Shown: piece by piece, positions 35,432 through 46,368 of the stretch
How positions within the stretch are numbered: the stretch's first letter is position 1
How the letters are laid out: every line of letters starts with the position of its first letter
Origin: Magnetospirillum aberrantis SpK
GTDB taxonomy: Bacteria; Pseudomonadota; Alphaproteobacteria; Rhodospirillales; Magnetospirillaceae
Direction of reading: 5' to 3'
NCBI RefSeq assembly: GCF_011022235.1
Contig: NZ_JAAIYP010000032.1
Location: forward strand, 49,959 to 113,958
Length of the DNA: 64,000 nucleotides
The notes under the pieces: model-generated
Told to the model about the DNA's origin: nothing
The model's input: only the letters and a program-made list of their open reading frames with translations
The model's database searches: none
Made by a program: the position numbers and the translations under genes

Positions 35432-36192
35432 CAGACATGCGCTCCCAGATAGGCGGCAACCACGTCGGCGTTGGCGCGCACCTCCGTCGGCGTGCCCTCG
35501 GCCAGCTTGCGGCCGTAGTTCAGCACCAGGATATGGTCGGAGATCCCCATCACCATCTTCATGTCGTGTTCGACCAGAACCACGGTGACGCCCATAGCCG
35601 CCACCTTCTTGATGACCTCGTCGATCTCGCGGCTTTCGGTGGCGTTCAGCCCCGCCGCCGGTTCGTCCAGCAACAACAGACGCGGCTTGGCCGCCAGCGC
35701 GCGGGCGATTTCCAGCCGCTTGAGCGCGCCATAGGGCATGGACGCGGCGTCGGAATTGACATAACGGCCCAGGCCGACGAAATCCAACAGTTCGACGCAA
35801 TGAGCCCGGCATGCCCGGTCACGCCGCACCACCGACGGCAGACGCACCAGCGACGCCCAGAAACGGCGGTCGAGATGCAGGTGATGGCCGACCATGACGT
35901 TCTCGACGGCGCTCATGTTGAAGAACACCTGAAGGTTCTGGAAGGTCCGGCTCATGCCCAAACCCGCCAGTTCGCTGGGCCTGCGTCCCGCGATGTCGTG
36001 GCCGTCCAGCCGGATGGCGCCGCGCGTCGGGGTGTAGATGCCGGTCACCAGATTGAACAGCGTGGTCTTGCCGGCACCGTTGGGGCCGATGATGGAATGG
36101 ATGGTGCCGGGACTGATGGCGAAGGACAGGTCCTCGACCGCGTGCACGCCGCCGAATTCCTTGCTCAACCCCTCGACGGTCAAAAGGCTCAT
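35431..36192 (-). CDS. livG: Branched-chain amino-acid ABC ATPase LivG
   Basis: 253 aa. Walker A GPNGAGKTTLFNLVTG, Walker B LLLDEPAAGLNATE and LVEHDMKMVM are the LivG forms. The signature helix has the divergent PYGALKRLEIARAL in place of LSGGQ, which is normal for LivG. Overlaps livM by 4 nt (ATGA). Confidence 0.93.
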
Positions 36193-37133
36193 GGCGTCCT
36201 CCGGCGCTTGGCGAGCAAAAGACGCAACGACGGCAACAACCCCTTGGGCATGAAGATCATGGTGCCCATCATGATGCCGCCCAGCACCATGGCCTCGTAA
36301 TCCTCGAACGACGCCAGGAACTGCGGCAGCAGCGTCAGCAGAACGGCGCCGACCACCGCGCCGAAGGTGGAGGCCATGCCGCCCAGGACCACCATGGTCA
36401 CCACCTCGATGGAGCGGAAGAAGCTGCCGATGTCGGGGGTGATGAAGCCGTTCTTGTGGGCGAACAGCGAGCCCACCACGCTAGCGAACACCGCCGAGAC
36501 CACGAACACCAGCACCTTGTAGCCGGTGGTGTCGACGCCCACCACCTCGGCTCCCACTTCCGAGCCGTGCACGGCGCGAAGCGCCCGGCCCACCGGAGAA
36601 TCCACCAGATTGAGCGACAGCCAAACCGCGATAACCACCAGCACCGCCGCCAGCCAATACCACGCCTGGTCGCCGGATACGGTCAGCCCCGCCACCGAGA
36701 AGGCGTCGACGCCCAGGCCGTCGGGACCGCCGGTAACGGCCGATTCGGTCTTCAGCACGATGTGGATGATGATGCCGATGCCCAAGGTGGCCATGGCCAG
36801 ATAATGCCCCTTGAGCTTGAGGATGGGCCGCCCGACCACGAAGGCCAGGGCGCCGACCACGCCGGCCGACAGCAACAGCGCCGCCAGCGGCGGCAAGCCG
36901 TACCGCCCGGTCAACAGCGCCGAGCCATAGGCCCCCAACGCGAAGAACCCGGCATGGCCCAGGCTGATCTGGCCGCCATAGCCGACCAACAGGTTCAGGC
37001 CGACGCACAAGGTGGCGTTGAACAGGGCGTTGACCGCCACGTCGTAGAAATAGGCGTTGGGAAAGCCAAGCGGCGCCAATGTCACCAGCGCCACCAGCAC
37101 GGCCAACCCGCCGGTTCGGGGAGATTTCCACAT
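36189..37133 (-). CDS. livM: Branched-chain amino-acid permease LivM
   Basis: 314 aa with about nine membrane helices. Family motifs are GYGGQISLGHAGFFALGAY near residue 50 and the ATPase-contact loop SPVGRALRAVHGSEVGAEVVG. It pairs with LivH to form the pore. Seven nt separate it from livH. Confidence 0.93.
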   Translation of the reverse strand: MWKSPRTGGLAVLVALVTLAPLGFPNAYFYDVAVNALFNATLCVGLNLLVGYGGQISLGHAGFFALGAYGSALLTGRYGLPPLAALLLSAGVVGALAFVVGRPILKLKGHYLAMATLGIGIIIHIVLKTESAVTGGPDGLGVDAFSVAGLTVSGDQAWYWLAAVLVVIAVWLSLNLVDSPVGRALRAVHGSEVGAEVVGVDTTGYKVLVFVVSAVFASVVGSLFAHKNGFITPDIGSFFRSIEVVTMVVLGGMASTFGAVVGAVLLTLLPQFLASFEDYEAMVLGGIMMGTMIFMPKGLLPSLRLLLAKRRRTP

Positions 37134-37140
37134 GATGGCG

Positions 37141-38016
37141 TCAGACCCGGTCGGTGCCCTTCTTGCCGAACAGGCCGCTCGGCATGAAGAACAGGACGAA
37201 AAGAATGATGACGAAGGCGATGGCGTCCTTGTAGGCCGAGGACAGATAACCCGAGGCCAGCGCCTCGGCCACGCCGACCAGAAGACCTCCGACGATGGCC
37301 CCCGCCCCCGAGCCCAGCCCGCCCAGCACGGCGGCCGAGAACCCCTTGAGCCCCAGCATGATGCCGGCTTCGTAATTGGTGAAGGTGATCGGAGTGACGA
37401 CGATGCCGCCGACCGCGCCCAGCATCGCCGACAGGGCGAAGGCCACCACCAGCACCGAACGCACCGGAATGCCCATCAACTGCGCCGCCAGCCGGTTGTG
37501 CGAGGTGGCCAGCATGGCCTTGCCGAACAAGGTGCGGTTGAAGAACCACCACAACAGCGCGATCACCACCACGGCGGCCCCCACCACCCACAGGCTTTGC
37601 GGCATCAGCGTGGCGCCGGCCAGCCTTAGCGGCGTGTCGCCGGAAAAGGCCGGCAGGGCGTGGAATTCCTTGTCCCACAGCACCTGGGCGGCGCCGCGCA
37701 GGAAGATCGAGGCGCCGATGGTGATGATGACGATGGCGGTGACGTCGGCACCCCGCGCCGGCTCCACCGCGAACTTCTCCAGCGCCACGCCCACCGCCAT
37801 GGTCGCCACCACCGCCAACACCGCCGCCAAGGGCAGCGGCAATCCGGCCGCGACCATGGTCGCGGTGGCCATGCCGCCGATCATGATGAACTCGCCCTGG
37901 GCGAAATTGATCACGTGGCTCGAGTTGTAGATGATGGCGAAGCCCAACCCGGCCAGCGCGTAGATCGCCCCCGAGGTCAGGCCGGAAAACAGGTATTGCA
38001 GGAATTCCGCGAACAT
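37141..38016 (-). CDS. livH: Branched-chain amino-acid permease LivH
   Basis: 291 aa. ATG 38016 (MFAEFLQYLFSGLTSGAIY) is the family start; a longer in-frame one adds 11 residues that overlap the upstream hairpin. It has about eight membrane helices, with FAIIYNSSHVINFAQGEF and the contact loop TLFGKAMLATSHNRLAAQLMG. It is separated from the binding-protein gene by a strong hairpin. Confidence 0.93.
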   Translation of the reverse strand: MFAEFLQYLFSGLTSGAIYALAGLGFAIIYNSSHVINFAQGEFIMIGGMATATMVAAGLPLPLAAVLAVVATMAVGVALEKFAVEPARGADVTAIVIITIGASIFLRGAAQVLWDKEFHALPAFSGDTPLRLAGATLMPQSLWVVGAAVVVIALLWWFFNRTLFGKAMLATSHNRLAAQLMGIPVRSVLVVAFALSAMLGAVGGIVVTPITFTNYEAGIMLGLKGFSAAVLGGLGSGAGAIVGGLLVGVAEALASGYLSSAYKDAIAFVIILFVLFFMPSGLFGKKGTDRV

Positions 38017-38031
38017 TTGACCCTCAGTTTC

Positions 38032-38060
38032 CCCCTCTTCCGGCGACACCGGAAGAGGGG
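38032..38060 (-). terminator. Hairpin between binding-protein gene and livH
   Basis: A perfect 12-bp stem (38032-38043 with 38049-38060) with a 5-nt loop, 8 nt after the binding-protein stop. It has no T-run. It probably acts as an attenuator or mRNA-stabilising element, making the binding protein more abundant than the permeases. Confidence 0.7.
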
Positions 38061-38068
38061 CTCCTCAC

Positions 38069-39223
38069 TCAATCCGACAGCACCCAGTCACCGTTGCGGA
38101 TTTCCACCATGTGGAACGCCGCCGGGCTCAGGCCCATATGGTCGGTGGCCGACATGGTGACCATGCCGCCGGTTCCCACGTATCCCGAGGTCTTCTCCAA
38201 CTCGTCGCGCACGCGCGCCTTGTCGGTGCCGCCAGCCCGCGAGATGGCGGCGGCGGCCAGTTGCAGGCCGTCATAGGCGTGACCGGCAAAGGTCGAGACC
38301 TCGGTTTTGAAAGCCGCTTCGTAATCGGCCTTGAACGCCGTCACCACCGGCTTTTGCGGATCGGTGGCCGGCAGTTGTCCAGCCACCACCAGTCCCGCCG
38401 CCGGCAGGCGCACGCCGTCGGCGGCAGCGCCGGCCAGACGGATGAACTCTTTCGACGCCACGCCATGCGACTGATAAAGCGGCAGGGCGATGCCCAATTG
38501 TTTGTAGTTCTTGGTGACGATGGCCGGCCCCTGGCCGAAGCCGAAATTGAACACCGCCTGGACGCCCGGCGCGTTCCTGGCCTTGGTCAACTGGGCGGTG
38601 ACGTCCGGGTCCTTCGGCGAATAAACCTCGTCGGCGACGATTTCGATGCCGTGGTTGGCCGCCACCTTCAGCGACTGGTCGTGCCCCGACTTGCCGAACC
38701 CCGAATCCTCGGACACCAGGGCGATCTTGGAGATGCCGCGCGTCTTCATGTCGGCGAACACCTTTTCCGCCGCCATGCGGTCGGTGTGCGGAGTCTTGAA
38801 CACCCATTTCTTGACCGGCTCGACGATGTCGATACCACCGGCCAGCGAAATGAACGGCACGCCGGCCAGTTCGACCACCTTGATCGCCGCCATGGAGGTG
38901 CCGGTGGTGGTGCCGCCGACCAGGATGTCGACGCCGTCATTCTGAATCAGGCGCTTGGCGAAGGTCGCCGCCTTGTCGGGTGCGCCACCATCGTCGTAAA
39001 CCACCAGTTCGACCTTGCGGCCGCCGATACCGCCATCCGTGTTCAGGCGCTCGACATAACGCTCCAGCGTCTTCTTTTCCGGCTCACCCAGGAACGACGC
39101 CGGCCCGGTCACCGACAGGAAGCTGCCGATCTTGACGGTTTCAGCAGCCTGAACGCCCCCGGAGAACACGACACAGCCCAGGACGGCGACACCCGCCGCC
39201 CCCATCCATACCAAGCCCTTCAT
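38069..39223 (-). CDS. livK: Branched-chain amino-acid binding protein (copy 2)
   Basis: 384 aa, ATG 39223 with AGGAGGAAAGG-type ribosome-binding site. Sec signal peptide to about residue 27 (FSGGVQAAETV). The mature part is a type I periplasmic binding protein, with IGSFLSVTGPASFLGEPEKK at its start. It is the same length as, and nearly identical over the mature part to, the gene just upstream. It delivers ligand to LivHMGF, probably branched-chain or other amino acids or amides. Confidence 0.9.
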   Translation of the reverse strand: MKGLVWMGAAGVAVLGCVVFSGGVQAAETVKIGSFLSVTGPASFLGEPEKKTLERYVERLNTDGGIGGRKVELVVYDDGGAPDKAATFAKRLIQNDGVDILVGGTTTGTSMAAIKVVELAGVPFISLAGGIDIVEPVKKWVFKTPHTDRMAAEKVFADMKTRGISKIALVSEDSGFGKSGHDQSLKVAANHGIEIVADEVYSPKDPDVTAQLTKARNAPGVQAVFNFGFGQGPAIVTKNYKQLGIALPLYQSHGVASKEFIRLAGAAADGVRLPAAGLVVAGQLPATDPQKPVVTAFKADYEAAFKTEVSTFAGHAYDGLQLAAAAISRAGGTDKARVRDELEKTSGYVGTGGMVTMSATDHMGLSPAAFHMVEIRNGDWVLSD

Positions 39224-39332
39224 TCCTTTCCTCCCTCTGTTCCGGCGTCTGGCGGCCGGTTGACAGCGCACTTTATGGCCCGATTCCTTTCAGGGCAAGA
39301 TGCCCACATCTTTGATACGGGAAAGTCCCGAG

Positions 39333-40487
39333 CTAATCCGACAACACCCAACCGCCGCCGCGAATTTCCACCATGTGGAACGCCGAGGCGTTGAGGCCCA
39401 TGTGGTCGGTGGGCGACATGGTGACCATACCGGCGGTGCCGACATAACCGGACGTCTTCTCCAACTCGTCGCGCACGCGGGCCTTGTCGGTGGACCCGGC
39501 GCGCAGGACAGCGGCGGCGGCCATCTGAAGCGCGTCGTAGGAATGGCCGGCGAAGGTCGAGACCTCGGACTTGAAAGCCGCTTCGTAATCGGCCTTGAAC
39601 GCCGTCACCACCGGCTTTTGCGGATCGGTGGCCGCCAATTGCTCGGCCACCACCAGTCCCGCCGCCGGCAGGCGCACCCCCTCGGCGGCGTCGCCGGCCA
39701 GACGGATGAATTCCTTGGATGCCACGCCATGCGACTGCCACAGCGGCAGCTTGATACCCAACTGGCGATAATTCTTGGTGACGATGGCCGGCCCTTGGCC
39801 GAAGCCGAAATTGAACACCGCCTGGACCCCCGGCGCGTTCCTGGCCTTGGTCAACTGGGCGGTGACGTCCGGGTCTTTCGGCGAATAAACCTCGTCGGCG
39901 ACAATTTCGATGCCGAAAGCCGGCGCCGCCTTCAACGACTGGTCGCGGCCCGACTTGCCGAACCCTGAATCCTCGGACACCAGGGCGATCTTGGAAACGC
40001 CGTGCCTCTTCATGTCGGCGAACACCTTTTCCGCCGCCATGCGGTCGGTGTGGGCGACCTTGAACACCCATTTCTTGACCGGCTCGACGATGTCGATGCC
40101 GGCCGCCAGCGAGATGAACGGCACCCCGGCCGGCTCGATCACCTTGATCGCCGCCATGGTGGTCGCGGTCGCGGTGCCGCCGATGATCATGTCGACGTTA
40201 TCGTTGCGGATCAGACGCTTGGCCAGGGTCGCCGCCTTGTCGGGCGCGCCGCCGTCGTCATAGACCACCAGTTCGATCATACGGCCGCCAATACCGCCAT
40301 CCTTGTTCAGGCGTTCGACGTAACGTTCCAGCGTCTTCTTTTCCGGCTCGCCCAGGAACGATGCCGGCCCGGTGGCCGACAGGAAGGCGCCGATGCGAAC
40401 CACCTCGCCCGCGAATGCCGTTCCACCCCCCGACAACACCGCCGCCGACACGGCTACCGCCATTCCCAGTTTAGCCAGACAACGCAT
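39333..40487 (-). CDS. livK: Branched-chain amino-acid binding protein (copy 1)
   Basis: 384 aa, ATG 40487 with AGGGGAGAGG before it. Signal peptide to about residue 26 (GGGTAFAGEV). The fold and most of the sequence equal copy 2; signal peptides and the residues around APAFGIEIVADE versus AANHGIEIVADE differ. DNA of the two is near-identical over long blocks, for example around 38480-38640 and 39780-39900. It is the first gene of the operon. Confidence 0.9.
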   Translation of the reverse strand: MRCLAKLGMAVAVSAAVLSGGGTAFAGEVVRIGAFLSATGPASFLGEPEKKTLERYVERLNKDGGIGGRMIELVVYDDGGAPDKAATLAKRLIRNDNVDMIIGGTATATTMAAIKVIEPAGVPFISLAAGIDIVEPVKKWVFKVAHTDRMAAEKVFADMKRHGVSKIALVSEDSGFGKSGRDQSLKAAPAFGIEIVADEVYSPKDPDVTAQLTKARNAPGVQAVFNFGFGQGPAIVTKNYRQLGIKLPLWQSHGVASKEFIRLAGDAAEGVRLPAAGLVVAEQLAATDPQKPVVTAFKADYEAAFKSEVSTFAGHSYDALQMAAAAVLRAGSTDKARVRDELEKTSGYVGTAGMVTMSPTDHMGLNASAFHMVEIRGGGWVLSD

Positions 40488-40500
40488 GGACCTCTCCCCT

Positions 40501-40530
40501 TGCCGCCGTCACGCAGGCGTGACGGCGGCA
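40501..40530 (-). promoter_or_regulatory. 14-bp hairpin abutting the binding-protein ribosome-binding site
   Basis: A perfect 14-bp inverted repeat (40501-40514 with 40517-40530), leaving a 2-nt loop. On the minus strand it ends right before AGGGGAGAGG and 13 nt before the start codon. It cannot be a terminator for any visible gene, so it is a 5'-leader element or an operator. Confidence 0.55.
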
Positions 40531-40704
40531 CTCTAGGGGCGGCACGGCAGCGGGGCAAGATTTCCGCATGTTTTTTTATGGCAATTCCGCGTTGGAACCG
40601 CAGAATTCCACAACTTTCAATTAATACTTCTGCGAGGGAAGTATTTGCGCACAGTTTAAAAATTTGTTAAAGTCCGCCCGGACCCAGTTCTCGGGGGAGG
40701 GCAT

Positions 40705-42411
40705 ATGGGCGGTGAGGATTCTACGGTCGTCGAGAAACTGAAGGCGCAGCGTGACCGCTTCATCGCCTTCGCGTTCGCCGGGGCGGACCTGTTGCTGGAG
40801 GTGGGCGAAGACGACGTCATCGCCTATTCCGCCGGTGCGGGGGAAGCGCTTTACGGTCTTTCCGACGCGGATCTGACCAGCAAGAAACTGGCCGAATTCA
40901 TTCATCCCAAGGACAAGAAGCGGTTCGAGGAATCCATCCTCAAGCTTCGTAATACCGGCCGGCTGGACCAGATGGTCATCACCATGACCGGGGCCTCGGG
41001 CGCAGTGTCCAAACTGCGCATGTCGGGCATCCGGCTGCCGCAATTTCCCAGTTCCTACCATCTGGTGCTGTCGCATATCCCGCCCGTCGCCGCCGCCACG
41101 CCCGAACGGCAATTCGGCGAGGTCGACCACAAGGCCCGTTTCATCGAGATGGTTCAGCAACGCCTGAACGAAGGCAACCGCCTGGGCAAGGATTACACGC
41201 TGACCCTGGTGGATTTCTCCAATAACGACTTCAGCCGGATGGAGCAATCCACCACCCAAAGTTTCCTGTCCACGGTGATGGACTCGCTCGAGGAATATTC
41301 GGTGCGCGGCGCCTCGGCCGGGCCCTTGACTTCGCACTCCTTCGGGCTGGTGCACGACGACAAGGTTCCCTCCACCATGGTTCGCCAGCGCATGGCCGCC
41401 CTGGCAGAACGCTTCGCAGGCAAGGCCGGCGGCGGATCGGGACTCAAGCTGCATTCGGCGACGCTGGACATGGACGACAGCGCGCTTTCGGACGAAGACA
41501 TCACGCGGGCCATGACCTACATCGTCAACGGCTTCGTGCGCGACAGCACCCAATTCGCCATGAAGTCGCTGGCCGAAGGCGCCAAGCTGGCCATTCAGGA
41601 CACCCTGGTCCGGGTCAAGAACTTCCGCGCCATGGTGCGCGGCGGCGAGAAGCTGGCGTTCCTCTACCAACCTGTGGTCAACCTGCGCACCGGCGCCGTC
41701 CTGAAATACGAGGCGTTCAGCCGCATCACCCATAACGGCGCCTTCTTCGTGCCATCGCAGATCATTCCCTTCGCCACCGAAGTGGGTTTGATCGGCGAAT
41801 TCGACGTGATCGCGGTAACCAAGGCGTTGAACCTGCTGCGCAGCCCCGGCGAGGTGTCGACGCTGGCGACCATCGCCGTCAACGTGTCGGGCCATTCGCT
41901 GGGCAACCCGGCGTTCTATCAATCGCTGTTCAAGATATTGGAGCAGAACCGTCAGGTGCTGGGCCGGCTGGTGCTGGAGATCACCGACGCCGCCGAAATC
42001 TACAATTTGGACGAAGCCAAGCGCTTGCTGTCGCGCATCCGCCGCCTGGGGGTGCGTATCTCGTTAGACGATTTCGGATTGGGCGGGTCGGGTTTCGACC
42101 TGTTGCGCTTCCTGCCGGTGGACTTCGTCAAGATCGACGCCACCATCATCCAAGGCGGCCACGACCCGCGGGGGCGTTCGGTACTCAAGGCGGTGACCTC
42201 GCTGTGTCATGATCTGGGCATCGTCACCGTGGGCGAATGCGTGGAAGACAGCGAAATGTTGCAGGTCCTGCGCGAGGTCAACATCGATTACGCACAAGGT
42301 TATTATTTCGCCCAGCCGACGGTGGATGCCGCCAAGCGCATCAAATACTTCACCGAGCACGTAAAGGTTGCCGGAACGGCGGAACCTGGACTTTCCGTTG
42401 TCGCCGGTTGA
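40705..42411 (+). CDS. EAL-domain protein with PAS-like N-terminus
   Basis: 568 aa, cytoplasmic. A PAS-like domain covers about residues 20-125 (DLLLEVGEDDVIAYSAGAGE). A middle region of about 150 residues follows, then an EAL domain from about 320. Its EAL motif is EAF (E336), and ITD stands where ITE is usual. DDFG, VKID, GECVE (for AEGVE) and QGYYFAQP remain. It could be a c-di-GMP phosphodiesterase of altered activity or a c-di-GMP receptor. It is divergent from the liv operon with a 217-nt gap. Confidence 0.8.
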   Translation: MGGEDSTVVEKLKAQRDRFIAFAFAGADLLLEVGEDDVIAYSAGAGEALYGLSDADLTSKKLAEFIHPKDKKRFEESILKLRNTGRLDQMVITMTGASGAVSKLRMSGIRLPQFPSSYHLVLSHIPPVAAATPERQFGEVDHKARFIEMVQQRLNEGNRLGKDYTLTLVDFSNNDFSRMEQSTTQSFLSTVMDSLEEYSVRGASAGPLTSHSFGLVHDDKVPSTMVRQRMAALAERFAGKAGGGSGLKLHSATLDMDDSALSDEDITRAMTYIVNGFVRDSTQFAMKSLAEGAKLAIQDTLVRVKNFRAMVRGGEKLAFLYQPVVNLRTGAVLKYEAFSRITHNGAFFVPSQIIPFATEVGLIGEFDVIAVTKALNLLRSPGEVSTLATIAVNVSGHSLGNPAFYQSLFKILEQNRQVLGRLVLEITDAAEIYNLDEAKRLLSRIRRLGVRISLDDFGLGGSGFDLLRFLPVDFVKIDATIIQGGHDPRGRSVLKAVTSLCHDLGIVTVGECVEDSEMLQVLREVNIDYAQGYYFAQPTVDAAKRIKYFTEHVKVAGTAEPGLSVVAG

Positions 42412-42594
42412 TAAACAACACTCCACATCCAGACCTTTAGCCTAGGCAACGCAGTTCGCCCAGGACTTTGGCGCTATTCCTAGCGACACAGAGCACTTTT
42501 ATTGTGGCCGGGTTCCGCGTGCCCTTTCGGCCCGCACTTTCGACAACCCGCGTTCCGGCCCACCGGAGACGCCCTGCCCGGTCTGTGTCGTCCA

Positions 42595-44103
42595 GTGGAA
42601 ACACGCTCCGCACGGTGGCTGGCTCTCGGCCTGTTTTTCGCCATTTCCTTCGTCATCGCCCTGGTCGTCCTGGGGCGTGCCGACCACGCCGCGCAAAGCG
42701 CCGACGAATTGCGCGAACAGCCGTTCATGCTGGCCGACGCGCTGTTGCGTGCCCATCAGCAAATCCATGTACTTCAGACCGGGCTGCACGACATCGTGCG
42801 CACCGGCAACGCCGGTGCCGCCACGGCAATTCCCGACCGGGCGTCCCCCCAGGACGTGGCGTTGCGCGAAGCGCTGAATTTGGTCGTGTCACGACATGCC
42901 GGCGACGATTCCATCCTGGTGGCGCTGGTCAAGGCCATCTCGGCATGGCGCGACAACCGGGCCCAGGTCGCCGAACTGGTCGCCACCGGCCGCCGCGCCG
43001 AAGCCGAGAAACTGTTCGAGACCGAGAGCGAACGCCTGTATCGCGCCTTGCACGACACGCTGGAAAGCGCCCAGTCCGCCGAACGGCACAACGCCCAAAG
43101 GCTTCGGGCCGAAGCGAATGAAGCCCGCCGGTCGGTGCAGCACGTGATGCTGGCCCTGGCGGTGCTGGCAAGCGCCACCCTGACCGCCACCTTGTGTGGA
43201 CTTGTCCTGACCTTTCACACCCATCGCCCCCTCAGCCGGCTACGTTCGACCTTGCTGGCCTTGGCCGATGGCGACACCTCGGTCGCCATTCCCTACGAAG
43301 GCGCCACGACCCCGGTCGGTGCCCTGGCCCGCGCGATGGCCTGTTTCCGCGACAGCCTGACCGAACGCGACAACGCCTTGGCGGCGCTGCGCCGCTCGGA
43401 CGAACAATTGCGCCGCGCCATCGCCGCCAAAGGTCGAGTTCTGGCCGCCACCAACCACGATTTACGCCAGCCCCTTCAGGCGCTCAGGCTGTATCTCGAC
43501 ACCCTGGAGCACCGGCTCGAAGGAACCCCGGAACAGGCAGTGGTCGCCAGCGCCCAGACCGCCTTGGCGTCGGGCGAGGAATTGCTGCGCAACTATCTCG
43601 ACGTGTCGTTGCTGGAAAGCGGCCTGATCCGCCCCAACCTGAGAAAAATCGCCGTCGCGCCGCTGTTGCGCGATTTGGCCGGCGAGTTTTCGGCCCCGGC
43701 CGCCGACAAGGGATTGTCGATCCGAATGGTGCCCTGTACCGCCACGATCCGCAGCGATCCAGAACTGTTGCATCGCATGCTGCACAACCTGCTGGCCAAC
43801 GCCTTGCGCTACACCACGCACGGACGGGTATTGCTGGGCTGCCGCCGACGGGGGGAAAACTTGCGCATCGAGGTCTGGGACACCGGCATCGGCATCGCCG
43901 CCGACCATCTGGGCATCGTGTTCGAGGAGTTTTTCCAACTGAACAACCCGGAACGCGACCGCGCCAAGGGCGTCGGCCTGGGACTGTCGGTGGTGGAACG
44001 CGCGGCCCACCTGCTTCAGCATCCACTCGACGTTTCGTCGCGGCCGACACAAGGTTCGATGTTCGCCGTCACCGTCCCGCTGGTCCCCGAGGGCGGCGCC
44101 TAG
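42595..44103 (+). CDS. Membrane histidine kinase
   Basis: About 502 aa from the proposed GTG 42595 (VETRSARWLALG); other starts (TTG 42502) are possible, and no strong ribosome-binding site fixes it. TM1 lies about residues 8-26 and TM2 near 180-202, with a helical sensor domain between them. A HAMP-like stretch and a HisKA box follow (ATNHDLRQPLQALRLYLD, H288), then a HATPase domain with LLANALRYTTHGRV and GLGLSVVER. The NHDLRQP form marks a group often without a linked regulator; none is adjacent. Confidence 0.8.
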   Translation: METRSARWLALGLFFAISFVIALVVLGRADHAAQSADELREQPFMLADALLRAHQQIHVLQTGLHDIVRTGNAGAATAIPDRASPQDVALREALNLVVSRHAGDDSILVALVKAISAWRDNRAQVAELVATGRRAEAEKLFETESERLYRALHDTLESAQSAERHNAQRLRAEANEARRSVQHVMLALAVLASATLTATLCGLVLTFHTHRPLSRLRSTLLALADGDTSVAIPYEGATTPVGALARAMACFRDSLTERDNALAALRRSDEQLRRAIAAKGRVLAATNHDLRQPLQALRLYLDTLEHRLEGTPEQAVVASAQTALASGEELLRNYLDVSLLESGLIRPNLRKIAVAPLLRDLAGEFSAPAADKGLSIRMVPCTATIRSDPELLHRMLHNLLANALRYTTHGRVLLGCRRRGENLRIEVWDTGIGIAADHLGIVFEEFFQLNNPERDRAKGVGLGLSVVERAAHLLQHPLDVSSRPTQGSMFAVTVPLVPEGGA

Positions 44104-44154
44104 TGGAGAAAATCTGACGAAATCCCCCCTTTGCCTTCGTCTGATTTTCTCCAC
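44103..44154. repeat. 19-bp inverted repeat between kinase gene and ligA
   Basis: Arms 44103-44121 and 44136-44154 pair over 19 positions with one mismatch and a 14-nt loop. The left arm overlaps the last base of the kinase stop codon. It is probably a transcription stop for the kinase; A-rich and T-rich sides allow either strand. About 100 nt of unremarkable sequence follow before ligA. Confidence 0.75.
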
Positions 44155-44164
44155 AATTCAATAG

Positions 44165-46336
<2,172 letters not shown>

Positions 46337-46368
46337 AACAAAGGACAGGGTCATTTCGTGACGAGTCC

